Made by a program: the position numbers and the translations under genes
In this document: in pieces, positions 41,104 to 52,535 of the stretch
Layout of the letters: the number at the start of each line of letters is the position of its first letter
Position numbering within the stretch: position 1 is the first letter of the stretch
Notes under the pieces: model-generated
Told to the model about the DNA's origin: nothing
Databases searched by the model: none
The model's input: only the letters and a program-made list of their open reading frames with translations
Assembly (NCBI RefSeq): GCF_036898095.1
Contig: NC_090767.1
Coordinates: 30,933,905 to 30,997,904 of the forward strand
DNA from: Palaemon carinicauda
Lineage: Eukaryota > Arthropoda > Malacostraca > Decapoda > Palaemonidae
Length of the DNA stretch: 64,000 nucleotides
Direction of reading: 5' to 3'

Positions 41104-43161
41104 CCCTGGATAGGTACGGTGGGTCGTTTGCGACCCCGAGCGTCAAAAAAAAACAGGTTTTTCTCACGTGACTCACCCCTGTGACTGAATTTGTGGGTGA
41201 TCAACCTGCAGGAGGTGTCTCCCCTACACGCTCTAGTAGTGTCCAGATGTGCATTGCTGTAGCTGTACTCCTTCCCCGATTTCTGAGACGCGTCGGGGTC
41301 GTTCGCGTCCGAGTTTACCCTTCTGAGGTAGTTTGCATAATTATCAAAGTTATTACGTATTATGAAATTGTCGTAGAATGGTGCAACTTGTATAGGTTAT
41401 CAGTTGTGGAAAGTCTTGGTGGATTGTTTGGCTACCATGTGCATGTTTTTTTTTTTAGTTAAAATATCGTTCATCACCACGAGGACCATTTTACCGCAAG
41501 TGCCCCTTTTTCATTTTTTTTTCATTTTTTTGCCAAGTCATTTTTCTGTAAGATATTGCCAAATAGTGTCGTAAAACTTTTGCTTGTTTAGTGTTGGAAA
41601 GTGTGTCTAGATGATCTGGCTACCCATGCATGACTTTGTTTTTGTCAGATACGACGTAGTTATTGGTATATTGGGTATTTAACTGCGGTTACCAATTTCT
41701 GTTTTTTTTTCAATATTTGTAAAAATTACTACGTAGTAAGGAATTGCCGTATATTATTCATTTTTTTTTCATGTTTATGTGTTAGAAAGTGTGCCTTGAT
41801 GGTTGGGCTAACACGTGCATGTCTTTTTTTTTTTCTGAAATGCCGTATATTAGAATGGCCATTTTTCCACGAGTGCCCCTTTTTATTTGTTTTGCATTTT
41901 TTTGCTTAGTCATGTTACCGTAAGGAATTGGCAAGTAGTGTCGCAAAACTTATATTTTTATAGTGTTGGAAAGTGTTTCTAGATGATCTGGCTACCCATG
42001 CCTATCTTTTTTTTAGCCAGATATGGCGTATATATAGGTATGTGTTCGATTTTCCGGTGATTGCCATTTTTTCGTTTTTTCCCAATTCTTTCAAAATTAC
42101 TACGTACTAAGGAACTATCACAGAGTAATGATTCCTCTAGATGTTTATTTGTCGGAAAATTTTGTTTACTTTTTTTTTGATTGAATATCATCAAATTTTT
42201 TTAGCTAAAATATTGTTTTACATTTTTTTTTTCGATTTTATTTCCCTTCAAAAAAAATGTTTTGGGTCAGAATTTTAATTTTATAGTCGTAAAATAATCG
42301 ACAATTATCCAGCAACCCACCATACAATTTTTATGCATATCCAATAATAATTAGATTAGTAAATAACACCTTGAAATTGACATACCCTTCCTACATTTCA
42401 AGTGGCAGATTAGGGAGTCTGAGTCAGTGTGGTTGGCGGCCATTTTGTGGACATATCCGAAGCGTAAGCTGCCCTATCTATATATATTCTTGTTCCCTAT
42501 AGAATTTGTGATATTTTGGTATATTTTTACCTGCATAAATATCATATTATATATTAAATATATGTATTTTTTTACGAAATTTCCAAGTACTCAAAAAATT
42601 ACCTTTAGATATGGCCCCTGATATAAATGTAATTTACAAAATAATGAAGATTTTTTTACATATTTCTATTTTAGGATAACATATGTTTATTCCCTAAAAA
42701 ATTAGCCACTTCCTATTTCATTTGGGTACCCAAAAAAATTCATGAAATTTGGACAATTTTTTTGGGCCAAAAAAAGTTACCCTTTTTTTTCTCATTTCAG
42801 ATCTTCACCTCCATGGGTCTGACTTCATCCAAAATACATCAAGATGTGTCCTAAACATTCAAGAATCAATTCCTAAAAGGATTTGTGTATATATGTATAA
42901 ACTTTTTTTTTATGAATTTTTATGTCAGGTCTTTTTTTTTTTCTACTTAATTTTTTAAAATATTTATAATAAATAGTTTTTCTGCAGATGAGTAGTATTT
43001 ATCTTTACAGTTGTTTTAAGCATTCATTGAAGTTTTTTTTGGCAAAAGAAAAAAGGAGGTTACTGCAAAAACTGATTTTTCAAGAATTTTTTTTGGCGTC
43101 GGGGTCGTTCGCGTCCGAGTATACCCTTAAAGGGGTGTCCGAGGACCGTACCTATCCAGGG
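41104..43161 (+). mobile_element. piggyBac-like non-autonomous element 4 (2058 bp)
   Basis: A 17-bp perfect terminal inverted repeat (CCCTGGATAGGTACGGT). The right duplication is TTAA (43162-43165), but the left is ATAA (41100-41103), probably a one-base mutation of the duplication. It has only two internal repeat copies. The flanks are contiguous in the unoccupied paralogues at 30917-30920 and 21114-21117, so it arose by insertion into an existing block. It shares private variants with element 5, for example gatcaacctg where others have gatcgacctg, and aaaatatcgttc where others have aaaatgtcgttc. Confidence 0.9.
41462..42155 (+). repeat. Internal tandem repeats of element 4, two copies
   Basis: The landmark tctagatgatctggctacc lies at 41606 (type A) and 41978 (type B). 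The A copy ends with the usual cacgtgcatgtc but runs directly into the ctgaaatgccgtatattag found between B copies. This is what an unequal exchange between an A and a B repeat would leave. Confidence 0.85.
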
Positions 43162-44488
43162 TTAAATGTCCCAGATGTCGTCTCAATAGAGTTTTTGCAT
43201 TCCTTTTATTCATCCGGAAGCGATTTGAATGTCCCAGATGCTGTCTCAACAGAGTTTTTGCACTCATTTTATTCATCTGGAAGCGATTTAAATGTCCCAG
43301 ATGCTGTCTCATCACAGTTTTTGCATCCATTTTATTCATCTGGAAGCGATTTAAATGTCCCAGATGCTGTCTCATCAGAGTTTTTGCATCCATTTTATTC
43401 ATCTGGAAGCAATTTAAATGTCTCAGATGCTGTCTCAACAGAGTTTTTGCATTCATTTTATTCATCTGGAAGGGATTTAAATGTCCCAGATGTTGTCTCA
43501 ATAGAGTTTTTGCATTCATTTTATTCATCTGGAAGCGATTTAAATGTCCCATATTCTGTATCAACATAGTTTTTGCATCCATTTTATTCATCTGGAAGCG
43601 ATTTAAATGTCCCAGATGCTGTGTCAATAGAGTTTTTGCATTCATTTTATACAACTGGAAGCAATTTAAATGTCTCAGATGCTGTCTCAATAGAGTTTTT
43701 GCATTCATTTTATTCATCTGGAAGCGATTTAAATGTCCCAGATGATGTCTCAATAGAGTTTTTGCATCTATTCTATTCATCAGGAAACGATTTAAATGTC
43801 CCAGATGCTGTCTCAATAGAGTTTTTGCATTCATTTTATTCATCTGGACGGGATTTAAATGTCCCAGTTGCTGTCTCAATAGAGTTTTTGCATTCTTTTT
43901 ATTCATCTGAAAGGGATTTAAATGTCTCAGATGCTGTCTCAATAGAGTTTTTGCATTCATTTTATTCATCTGGAAGCGATTTAAATGTCCCAGATGCTGT
44001 CTCAATAGAGATTTTGCATCTATTTGATTCAACTGGAAGCGATTTAAATGTCCTAGATGCTGTCTCAACAGAGATTTTGCATTCATTTTATTCATCTGGA
44101 AGCGATTTGAATGTCTCAGATGCTGTCTCAAAAGAGTTTTTGCATTCATTTTATTCATCTGGAAGCGATTTAAATGTCACAGATGCTGTCTCAATAGAGT
44201 TTTTGCATTCATTTTATTCATCTGGAAGGGATTTAAATGTTCCAGATGTCGTCTAAATAGAGTTTTTGCATTCCTTTTATTCATCTGTAAGCGATTTGAA
44301 TGTCCCAGATGCTGTCTCAACAGAGTTTTTGCATTCATTTTATTCAACTGGAAGCGATTTGAATGTCTCAGATGCTGTCTCAATAGAGTTTTTGCATTCA
44401 TTTTATTCATCTGGAAGCGGTTTAAATGTCACAGATGCTGTCTCAATAGAGTTTTTGCATTCATTTTATTCATCTGGAAGGGATATAA
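43162..44488. repeat. 63-bp satellite array, segment 5 (right end of the array)
   Basis: About 21 units between elements 4 and 5, and the last satellite DNA in the window. It opens with the cagatgtcgtctc and ttcatccgg variants also found to the right of element 2. Its last roughly 180 bp (from about 44310) repeat the left flank of element 4, including the final ggaagggatataa. Confidence 0.95.
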
Positions 44489-46547
44489 CCCTGGATAGGT
44501 ACGGTGGGTCGTTTGCGACCCCGAGCGTCAAAAAAAAACAGGTTTTTCTCACGTGACTCACCCCTGTGACTGAATTTGTGGGTGATCAACCTGCAGGAGG
44601 TGTCTCCCCTACACGCTCTAGTAGTGTCCAGATGTGCATTGCTGTAGCTGTACTCCTTCCCCGATTTCTGAGACGCGTCGGGGTCGTTCGCGTCCGAGTT
44701 TACCCTTCTGAGGTAGTTTGCATAATTATCAAAGTTATTACGTATTATGAAATTGTCCTAGAATGGTGCAACTTGTATAGGTTATCAGTTGTGGAAAGTC
44801 TTGGTGGATTGTTTGGCTACCATGTGCATGTTTTTTTTTTTAGTTAAAATATCGTTCATCACCACGAGGACCATTTTACCGCAAGTGCCCCTTTTTCATT
44901 TTTTTTTCATTTTTTTGCCAAGTCATTTTTCTGTAAGATATTGCCAAATAGTGTCGTAAAACTTTTGCTTGTTTAGTGTTGGAAAGTGTGTCTAGATGAT
45001 CTGGCTACCCATGCATGACTTTGTTTTTGTCAGATACGACGTAGTTATTGGTATATTGGGTATTTAACTGCGGTTACCAATTTCTGTTTTTTTTTCAATA
45101 TTTGTAAAAATTACTACGTAGTAAGGAATTGCCGTATATTATTCATTTTTTTTTCATGTTTATGTGTTAGAAAGTGTGCCTGGATGGTTGGGCTAACACG
45201 TGCATGTCTTTTTTTTTTTTCTGAAATGCCGTATATTAGAATGGCCATTTTTCCACGAGTGCCCCTTTTTATTTGTTTTGCATTTTTTTGCTTAGTCATG
45301 TTACCGTAAGGAATTGGCAAGTAGTGTCGCAAAACTTATATTTTTATAGTGTTGGAAAGTGTTTCTAGATGATCTGGCTACCCATGCCTATCTTTTTTTT
45401 AGCCAGATATGGCGTATATATAGGTATGTGTTCGATTTTCCGGTGATTGCCATTTTTTCGTTTTTTCCCAATTCTTTCAAAATTACTACGTACTAAGGAA
45501 CTATCACAGAGTAATGATTCCTCTAGATGTTTATTTGTCGGAAAATTTTGTTTACTTTTTTTTGATTGAATATCATCAAATATTTTTAGCTAAAATATTG
45601 TTTTACATTTTTTTTTTTCGATTTTATTTCCCTTCAAAAAAAATGTTTTGGGTCAGAATTTTAATTTTATAGTCGTAAAATAATCGACAATTATCCAGCA
45701 ACCCACCATACAATTTTTATGCATATCCAATAATAATTAGATTAGTAAATAACACCTTGAAATTGACATACCCTTCCTACATTTCAAGTGGCAGATTAGG
45801 GAGTCTGAGTCAGTGTGGTTGGCGGCCATTTTGTGGACATATCCGAAGCGTAAGCTGCCCTATCTATATATATTCTTGTTCCCTATAGAATTTGTGATAT
45901 TTTGGTATATTTTTACCTGCATAAATATCATATTATATATTAAATATATGTATTTTTTTACGAAATTTCCAAGTACTCAAAAAATTACCTTTAGATATGG
46001 CCCCTGATATAAATGTAATTTACAAAATAATGAAGATTTTTTTACATATTTCTATTTTAGGATAACATATGTTTATTCCCTAAAAAAATTAGCCACTTCC
46101 TATTTCATTTGGGTACCCAAAAAAATTCATGAAATTTGGACAATTTTTTTGGGCCAAAAAAAGTTACCCTTTTTTTTCTCATTTCAGATCTTCACCTCCA
46201 TGGGTCTGACTTCATCCAAAATACATCAAGATGTGTCCTAAACATTCAAGAATCAATTCCTAAAAGGATTTGTGTATATATGTATAAACTTTTTTTTTAT
46301 GAATTTTTATGTCAGGTCTTTTTTTTTTCTACTTAATTTTTTAAAATATTTATAATAAATAGTTTTTCTGCAGATGAGTAGTATTTATCTTTACAGTTGT
46401 TTTAAGCATTAATTGAAGTTTTTTTTGGCAAAAGAAAAAAGGAGGTTACTGCAAAAACTGATTTTTCAAGAATTTTTTTGGGCGTCGGGGTCGTTCGCGT
46501 CCGAGTATACCCTTAAAGGGGTGTCCGAGGACCATACCTATCCAGGG
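44489..46547 (+). mobile_element. piggyBac-like non-autonomous element 5 (2059 bp) at the satellite edge
   Basis: Nearly identical to element 4 (two internal repeats, the same private variants, the same ATAA left junction at 44485-44488). Its right flank, however, is TTAA (46548-46551) followed by unique sequence. The satellite therefore stops exactly at this element. The right inverted repeat has one change (catacctatccaggg). Together with 180 bp of left flank, the element duplicates about 2.2 kb around element 4. No transposase is present. I infer either recombination between two element copies or duplication of element 4 into this position. Confidence 0.88.
44847..45545 (+). repeat. Internal tandem repeats of element 5, two copies
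   Basis: The landmark tctagatgatctggctacc lies at 44991 (type A) and 45364 (type B), with the same A/B hybrid junction as in element 4. Confidence 0.85.
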
Positions 46548-46632
46548 TTAAGCAATTCATATAATGTGGATTTTTTTACCAAACTTTTTAAAAAAACTGA
46601 TTATTTATATTTCATTATTCATATTTCATTAG

Positions 46633-47622
46633 ACAATGAAATGGAGGGGCAAGACATTTTGGACATTAGTGAGAAGATGATTGGGGTGCTGATTCCTCCA
46701 ATAGGAAAACAGCTCCTTTACTCAAGGGAGCAGGCTATTTTGAAGGGCTCATCTCCTCCCTCAAAGCTGGATGCCAAACATGGAGCTGAAACCCAGTCAA
46801 CTCCGACAGGAAACTCATCAGAAATAACTTCTACCCCAACAAGCAGTATATGTCAGGCATAACCTCTACGCAGAGCAGTACGTCAGGAGAACAATCACCA
46901 ACTTCCCATATAGACTTTTCGTTCACTTATGATGAGGAAAACCCTGATGAACTTTGGAATGATTTACAGAATTACAAGTGAGTTGCTGCTCTTTATAACA
47001 AATTATTTCTTGGCCCCTGCACCCTTTTTTTAATGTACCATATTCATTACCAGAGTGGCCTTCTCTTGATGCTCACCTCATATAATTTTTAACATTTCAG
47101 ATTGCCTCTATTTTCACCATGCATAAAGACCATCTTGCAAACAAAGAAAAGTCCACAGGATTACCTGCCTGGGACTTCAAACAGGAGGGCAGTCATCAGG
47201 GCCCTTACAGATGATCTAGTAAAGAAGCATATTGTGTAAGTACCTCACTCTTTATCTATTTCATTGCTTTTATACCTTAAATGCCCCTGGTATTATATGT
47301 TATCCCTTGCTCATATTTTGTCTGCAACAATATTAATTAAATTTCAGTGTATTATTAAGCATTATAGTTTTATAATCTTTCAGCTTATAAATAAAAATAA
47401 CATATAGTATGCATATACTATACAGCCTGCAAGATCGTGCAAGGCAATAATTTATTTTCTGTGACTTGTTTCCTGTTCATTATCTATAATAGTGTCGGGT
47501 TTCTATTCAGGACACTGTCAAAGCAAGGATACACCAACCTAGTGAATGCCCTGTTCAGAAAATTTCCACACATTGGAGACCCTGGGAGAATGTGTACACT
47601 GTTATTAATGTTCACTATATAA
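46633..47622 (+). pseudogene. Three-exon gene relic with a SAM-like segment
   Basis: Exon-like blocks are 46633-46977, 47101-47235 and 47511-47622. Splice signals flank them: cattag before the first, gtgagt after it, tttcag before the second, gtaagt after it and attcag before the third. Reading phase is conserved across both introns. The first block encodes a segment (EMEGQDILDIS, then PPIGKQLLYSREQAIL) resembling the C-terminal half of a sterile alpha motif domain. It is followed by a Ser/Thr-rich linker. The later blocks encode RRAVIRALTDDLVKKHIV and GYTNLVNALFRKFPHIGDPG, which resemble a conserved region of uncharacterised animal proteins with SAM domains. In the first block the frame breaks near 46845, where agtatatg appears to carry two extra bases. 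The frame after the break is open to the splice donor. The N-terminal part of the SAM domain is not visible. Element 5 and the satellite lie immediately upstream. Confidence 0.4.
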
Positions 47623-50600
47623 TGTCCATCTCACCTGTGTTTGTTGTCCATTTTTATTTACTTGATCAAAGCATAAGTAGCTTTCTAGATTTAGCGTATG
47701 GAAGTATAATGTTAATGTATGCCCATATATTTTAACTTTGTATTATTAACTATTCTGTAATGCAAGATTTTTGTTTGCTTGTGGGAAAAATAAGTAATTC
47801 ATAACACTCAAGACACTTCATTATACCACTTATGAGATGTTTGATCACTGGAAGTACTGTATCTATCTGAATGTTTTCACAAATTCCTACATGTTACTAA
47901 CTGTGCAATGTTTAGGCATGGTAAACTTAACTCTATTTATCGTTTCATATTCTCTTTTACATATAAAGGTCAGAAATCAGTATGTAATTATTACAATACA
48001 CCCATCTGGCATTTCACCTGCTGAATCAAGGAATTATAGAACTCTTCACCTCTCACATGGTTTATATTTCTAATGTAAGTTTATCTTTTAAGATATAGTT
48101 TATTACATGTACACTGTACTAGTCTACAGCATATGTATTCTAAAGGCATTTAGTTTTTGGTTACTCTCTCTGAGGTTTGTGCTGGCACTGAAGGCCAAAG
48201 GATGTAATTACCGTGTAATACATCGTCTTGTGATGCATAGAATCAATACAGATGCCATTGCTCACATTTTGTTTTATATTAAAATGTAATAATTATCAAA
48301 ACTTACAATGACATAAGAAATACTGCATTTTCTTTTGGGTAACAATGTTTCTGATTTATTGAGTTACTTTTACTAATTACGCTGTAACTATGAAAGTAAG
48401 TGGAATTTGACAAAATATTCTGTAAAACCATTCTCCATTGCCGTATGAAGCTCAGTGAAATTTTCCACGATATCGTGATTTTCGTCCTATACCGCCATAT
48501 ATTGGCATACCAGCCGGGCTCCTTAAAACAGCCACGGTTATCATATCGAAGGATATATGATAGGATTGAATGTGGGGTAGAGCTGTTATAACCCCAATAC
48601 CAATGTGTTACCACAAACACGTTCGCTTGTTAATTAACCATTTTTTATTGCAGCCGCTATCTTAATTTTTAGCTTTGTTTTTTAAAAGTTTTTGTGTGTT
48701 TTTGGTTTTATGGATGCTTCTGCTTCTTTCTCATCGGTTGAGTACAATGCCCTTTGCTGGTGGATGATTTCGCATCTCCATTTCGTGTTTTTCGGAATGC
48801 ATTTGATTTTTGTCTCTCCGCCGCCTCATGGTCAGAGCTTGTTGCTCATATTTCCAAATTCCTCAGTGTTTTATATGAATTTCTTAGCTAGTCTTGTTGA
48901 AGTGTGTTGTCTATATACTTTTGCATTTGTTTTATTCTGTTATACATTTGCCCAATTGCATGTTTGTGTTACTTGGTCTATGGCCTAAGCTAATTGATTT
49001 CACCTAGTCTATGGACTAGAGTAGCTAATTATTCTGTACCTCCCTTCGCTTCTTGCCACAAAACCGTAAGGTTTTCGTGGTGGCTGGCATACCTACCTGT
49101 CTATTGACAGAAGAGGAAATATTTTGTTAAATATAACGGAACTTTTCATAACCTGAAATGATAATTCAATATAGAAATAAAGACATGTGACCTCCAAATG
49201 AATAAATGAGAGATGTTTCCACATTCATATCTTGCTGCATTTACTCTTTTTCCCCAGTGGATGTTTTCTATAAGAACACGTTTAAAGTTAGTCTTGGGTC
49301 ATTCGTGGATATTCACTGAAAAAAAAAAAGTCTTTGATGATGATCATCTCTGAATTCATGTAACCTAAATAAAGTATAACCTTTTTTTTGCCCGCATGAT
49401 GGTGTATTTGAGCTTCGTCTCTTTTAAAGGTAATATAAATATATCCTAAGAAATGTAAGTACATCGTATATATTGAATTTGTCGTTGCTGAAATAATTGT
49501 CTGTGGCTTTATGTTAGGATTCACTAAAATTATTCATATTTATATTTATTCAATTGTTTTGGGCTATGACAGAGAAAACTCTTCCATTCCATTTTAGTAA
49601 TTTTGAGGAAAAAGCTGAACAAAAAAAGTACAAATAATGAATAACTAGGGGGTGTACAGTATGCTGTACTTTAGATATTAACCTCCCTATGACATGCCTT
49701 AAAACATCTAATAATACATTAAATGTGTAAGCAATGATTGCGGTACAAAAAAAATATTATATCACAAAAAGCAAAATGAACCGATGTTTGTTATTTTAGA
49801 AAAAGGAGGAGCTTTTTGCCGGCAGCTTCAAATTGTACCATTTTGGCACAATAATACTGCAGATGGCAACACTGCTTGATGATCCTTGATTTATAAACCT
49901 TTAGTAAGAAGCAGAACAAATATGCTTCTTCCTTTGTTCTTCACAAATTGATAAACTGGAGTCAAACTGCAAAAAATAGACATTAAGCTAGCAGAGTTAG
50001 CTTTTGATAACAAATAAGAGACAATTAATTGTTCGGAATACATTTAGGCAGGAGGGAACTCCACAAAGTCTCTCACTTATGATAGCCATTGTACAGCAAT
50101 TCTAATATTTTGCAGTTATTCATTAATGACTCTGTGGTAAAATGCTGACATTATAAAGGCTGACTTGAACTGATTTGTCCAGTCATACGTTATCAAAAAT
50201 ATTATTGAAATTTATAATGTTTTTATGTACATAATTCTAAACAAAAATCTAAGTAGGAATAATTTGCGGTGTAATGTACTTACTTCTCTTGAAATCATTA
50301 TAGGACTTTTACCTTTTCCACTTATCCCTCTTCATCCCAGAGTCCAAATGTCTCCTGGGAGAAACAGACTAAAATAATTTTGGGTCCTGTATGGAGAAAT
50401 TATCTCATACTGATGAACAATTTCTTTTTTTAATTTAGGTGATACTTACAATTTTACGAGTATAGTCAGACAAAATTGTCTACTTGTCATACCATAAAAA
50501 AAAATATTTCAACTATAACTAATCTTGCTTGCTTGATTTTAGAGCAGCACTTACACAGATGTGCAAGGCACGGGCTCTTGCTCTAATGGCAGACCATAAG

Positions 50601-51545
50601 TGGAATAATATGTGAAAATGAGGGTTGCTAATTGAAATCATGAGAAATGAAACTATTTAGACAGGTAAATTCCATAAGCAGGAATTATCTTCATGAGAAT
50701 AATTCTCTTAATGAAAATTTTGGGAATGAATTGTGCGAAATTCCCATTTGATATTGATTTACATAAATATAATATGATTTAGACAAACACAGTCTCTTTC
50801 TTCTTAGAAATTGGTAAAAAGTTCTTTCTTGTTCTTTTTATTTTAGTCCATTGCTTAGTGTCAATGAGAGTTTGCAAACTGCCTCAATTTTACATTCTCT
50901 TTCACATAATAATGAATATGAATTATTAATGATTCTAACCAGTAAAACCATGCGGCATGATGTAGTGTTTTCTTCACTAGGTGGTGGTGGTGGTACACAA
51001 CCTTTCAATTTTGCATCATCAGAAAACAGATTATTTGCATCTCTTAATTCCTGCAATTTAAGGCTTTATTGTCTATTTCAAATATGGCCACAAAGTATTC
51101 AGTGGGTATAAATCCTCCTGAGAATGCTCATCCTCGCCCTCAAAACCTACAAGTTACTTCAAATGCTGTTCTCCTGTTCCCTACAGGACCTAGTGGATCC
51201 GTTTGTCATATAATCTTAGGTATTTGGAGTATCACACCGTGTAATCCATATTATTTGTCAAAACCACATTACAGAAGCACTTATAAGAAAGTCTTTGATT
51301 TCCTATTGAAAGCCGTAATAATATCTTCATTCTTTCAAAGGATGTCTAGAGGAAGGTTATGGTATAGCTCTAGAACCTACAGTAGACATATATATCTTGG
51401 TTCCAATAACTTGAAACCATCTGTAACTATTGTCATGTCTTTAATTTGTCTTACAAACGTAAGGTCAGCAAACAATGCGGATATTAACAATTTTGCTGAA
51501 AATCTATCTGAATTTCATGTTTACCAGAAAATATCATTATTTAAA
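47623..51545. other. Non-coding stretch, no recognised gene
   Basis: AT-rich DNA with only short open frames (under about 105 codons) and no domain I recognise. A small imperfect hairpin lies at 49056-49080 (ccacaaaacc, gtaa, ggttttcgtgg). The stretch 48650-49000 has an open frame of 98 codons, rich in aromatic and hydrophobic residues and beginning near MDASASFSS. It might be a repeat relic, but I cannot place it. Around 50980 there is a short ggt run. Confidence 0.6.
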
Positions 51546-51836
51546 CATTGGACACTGGGCATGGTGATTGCCCGGACTGGGGTTCGAGTCCCGCTCAAGC
51601 TAGATAATTTTAAGACTGGTCTACAATCTCCCCATCCTTGTGAACTAAGGATGGTGGAGGTGGATGGGGTCTACCTGTTAAGTCATCAGCCACCATTGCC
51701 TGGCCCTCCCTGATCCTATTTTGAGTGGAAAGAGGCCTATATATATATATATATATATGGTCAGTCTTAAAGGCATTGTTCTGCTAGTTTAGGCATTCTT
51801 ACTGTCCTTTCTTCTGCCTTTCATGAGTAACTTTTT
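51546..51836 (+). mobile_element. tRNA-derived SINE, probably 5'-truncated
   Basis: The sequence contains an RNA polymerase III B box, ggttcgagtcc (51581-51591), preceded by a tRNA-like gcatggtgattgcccggact. An A box is not clear, so the 5' part may be missing. The body (catccttgtgaactaaggat, then ccattgcctggccctccctg, then tatatggtcagtct, then tttcatgagtaac) matches from memory a SINE widespread in decapod crustacean sequences. This match is the main basis for the taxonomic guess. A ta dinucleotide run at 51739-51758 lies at the position where family members normally have a short tatata stretch. The copy is diverged from the consensus I recall. Confidence 0.7.
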
Positions 51837-52135
51837 GTTGAGTACAGATTTTTTTCTGATGTGATCTCCTTTAGCAGCCCTTAAGTGATATATACCAGAC
51901 CTACATTTGTGCTACCTTACCAGGGATGAAACTCGAGCATGTGTCATATGGCTGCTGCTTTTTAACTTAGATTACCTGAAAACTTTCTCCAATTTCCTTG
52001 AATTTTAAAACTGTAATTACCTCGAAACCATGAACATTATCTCTAACGAAGGTAATGACCTTAAAAGTTTAAACCTTGTTCCTTACTCAAATTCATATCA
52101 TCCTTCAAAAATTGATAAAGAGGAGTTAAAAAGGC
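51837..52135. other. Unrecognised non-coding DNA
   Basis: Nothing recognised between the SINE and the LINE relic. Confidence 0.5.
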
Positions 52136-52535
52136 AGTGGGTCTGTCTGGTGACGTAGAATTTCCTTAGTTGGTCAATCCATTGTCTTCTTTTCTTTCCC
52201 CTGCTTATTCTTTTGTGATCACTATGGACCCATTCAGTTATTATTATGTCGGTCTATTGTCGATCATTCTCATTATATGTCCTCTCCATGTCCATTTCTT
52301 TCTTGTCGTTTAAATACCCTCCACTTTAGTTTGTTCTCCTATTATCCACGTTGCTCTTTTACTGTCTCTTTGTTTTATTCATATCATTAGTCTTTCCATA
52401 GCTCTTCAAGATGTAACTAGCTTGTGTTCTGAAGTTTTAGTAAGGATCGAAGTTTCTGATACACATGGTAATACTGGTAGGACGATTTTATTAAATAGTT
52501 TACTTTTTTAGAGAAAGTGGTATTTTACATTTCTT
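52136..52535 (-). pseudogene. Decayed LINE reverse-transcriptase C-terminal fragment
   Basis: Reverse-strand translation gives a broken but recognisable C-terminal tail of a non-LTR retrotransposon polymerase. Visible pieces are FNKIVLPVL, SETSILTKTSEHKLVT, RAMERLM, RDSKRATWI, EQTKVEGI and KKWTWRGHIMRM. This order is typical of the connector after the reverse-transcriptase domain in arthropod LINEs. Several in-frame stops and at least one frameshift show that it is dead. It is a different fragment from the LINE at 56490-64000. No catalytic residues are included in the fragment. Confidence 0.65.

Noticed and set aside
48303..48620. 105-codon minus-strand frame
   Set aside because: No domain or codon signal that I can recognise, and it overlaps another short frame. 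It may be part of an old repeat.
50838..51056. Minus-strand frame with a proline run
   Set aside because: The proline run comes from a short ggt repeat. There is no homologue that I recognise.
51565..51600. Functional tRNA gene
   Set aside because: Only the B box region is tRNA-like. No complete acceptor stem or A box is visible, and the 3' body is that of a SINE.
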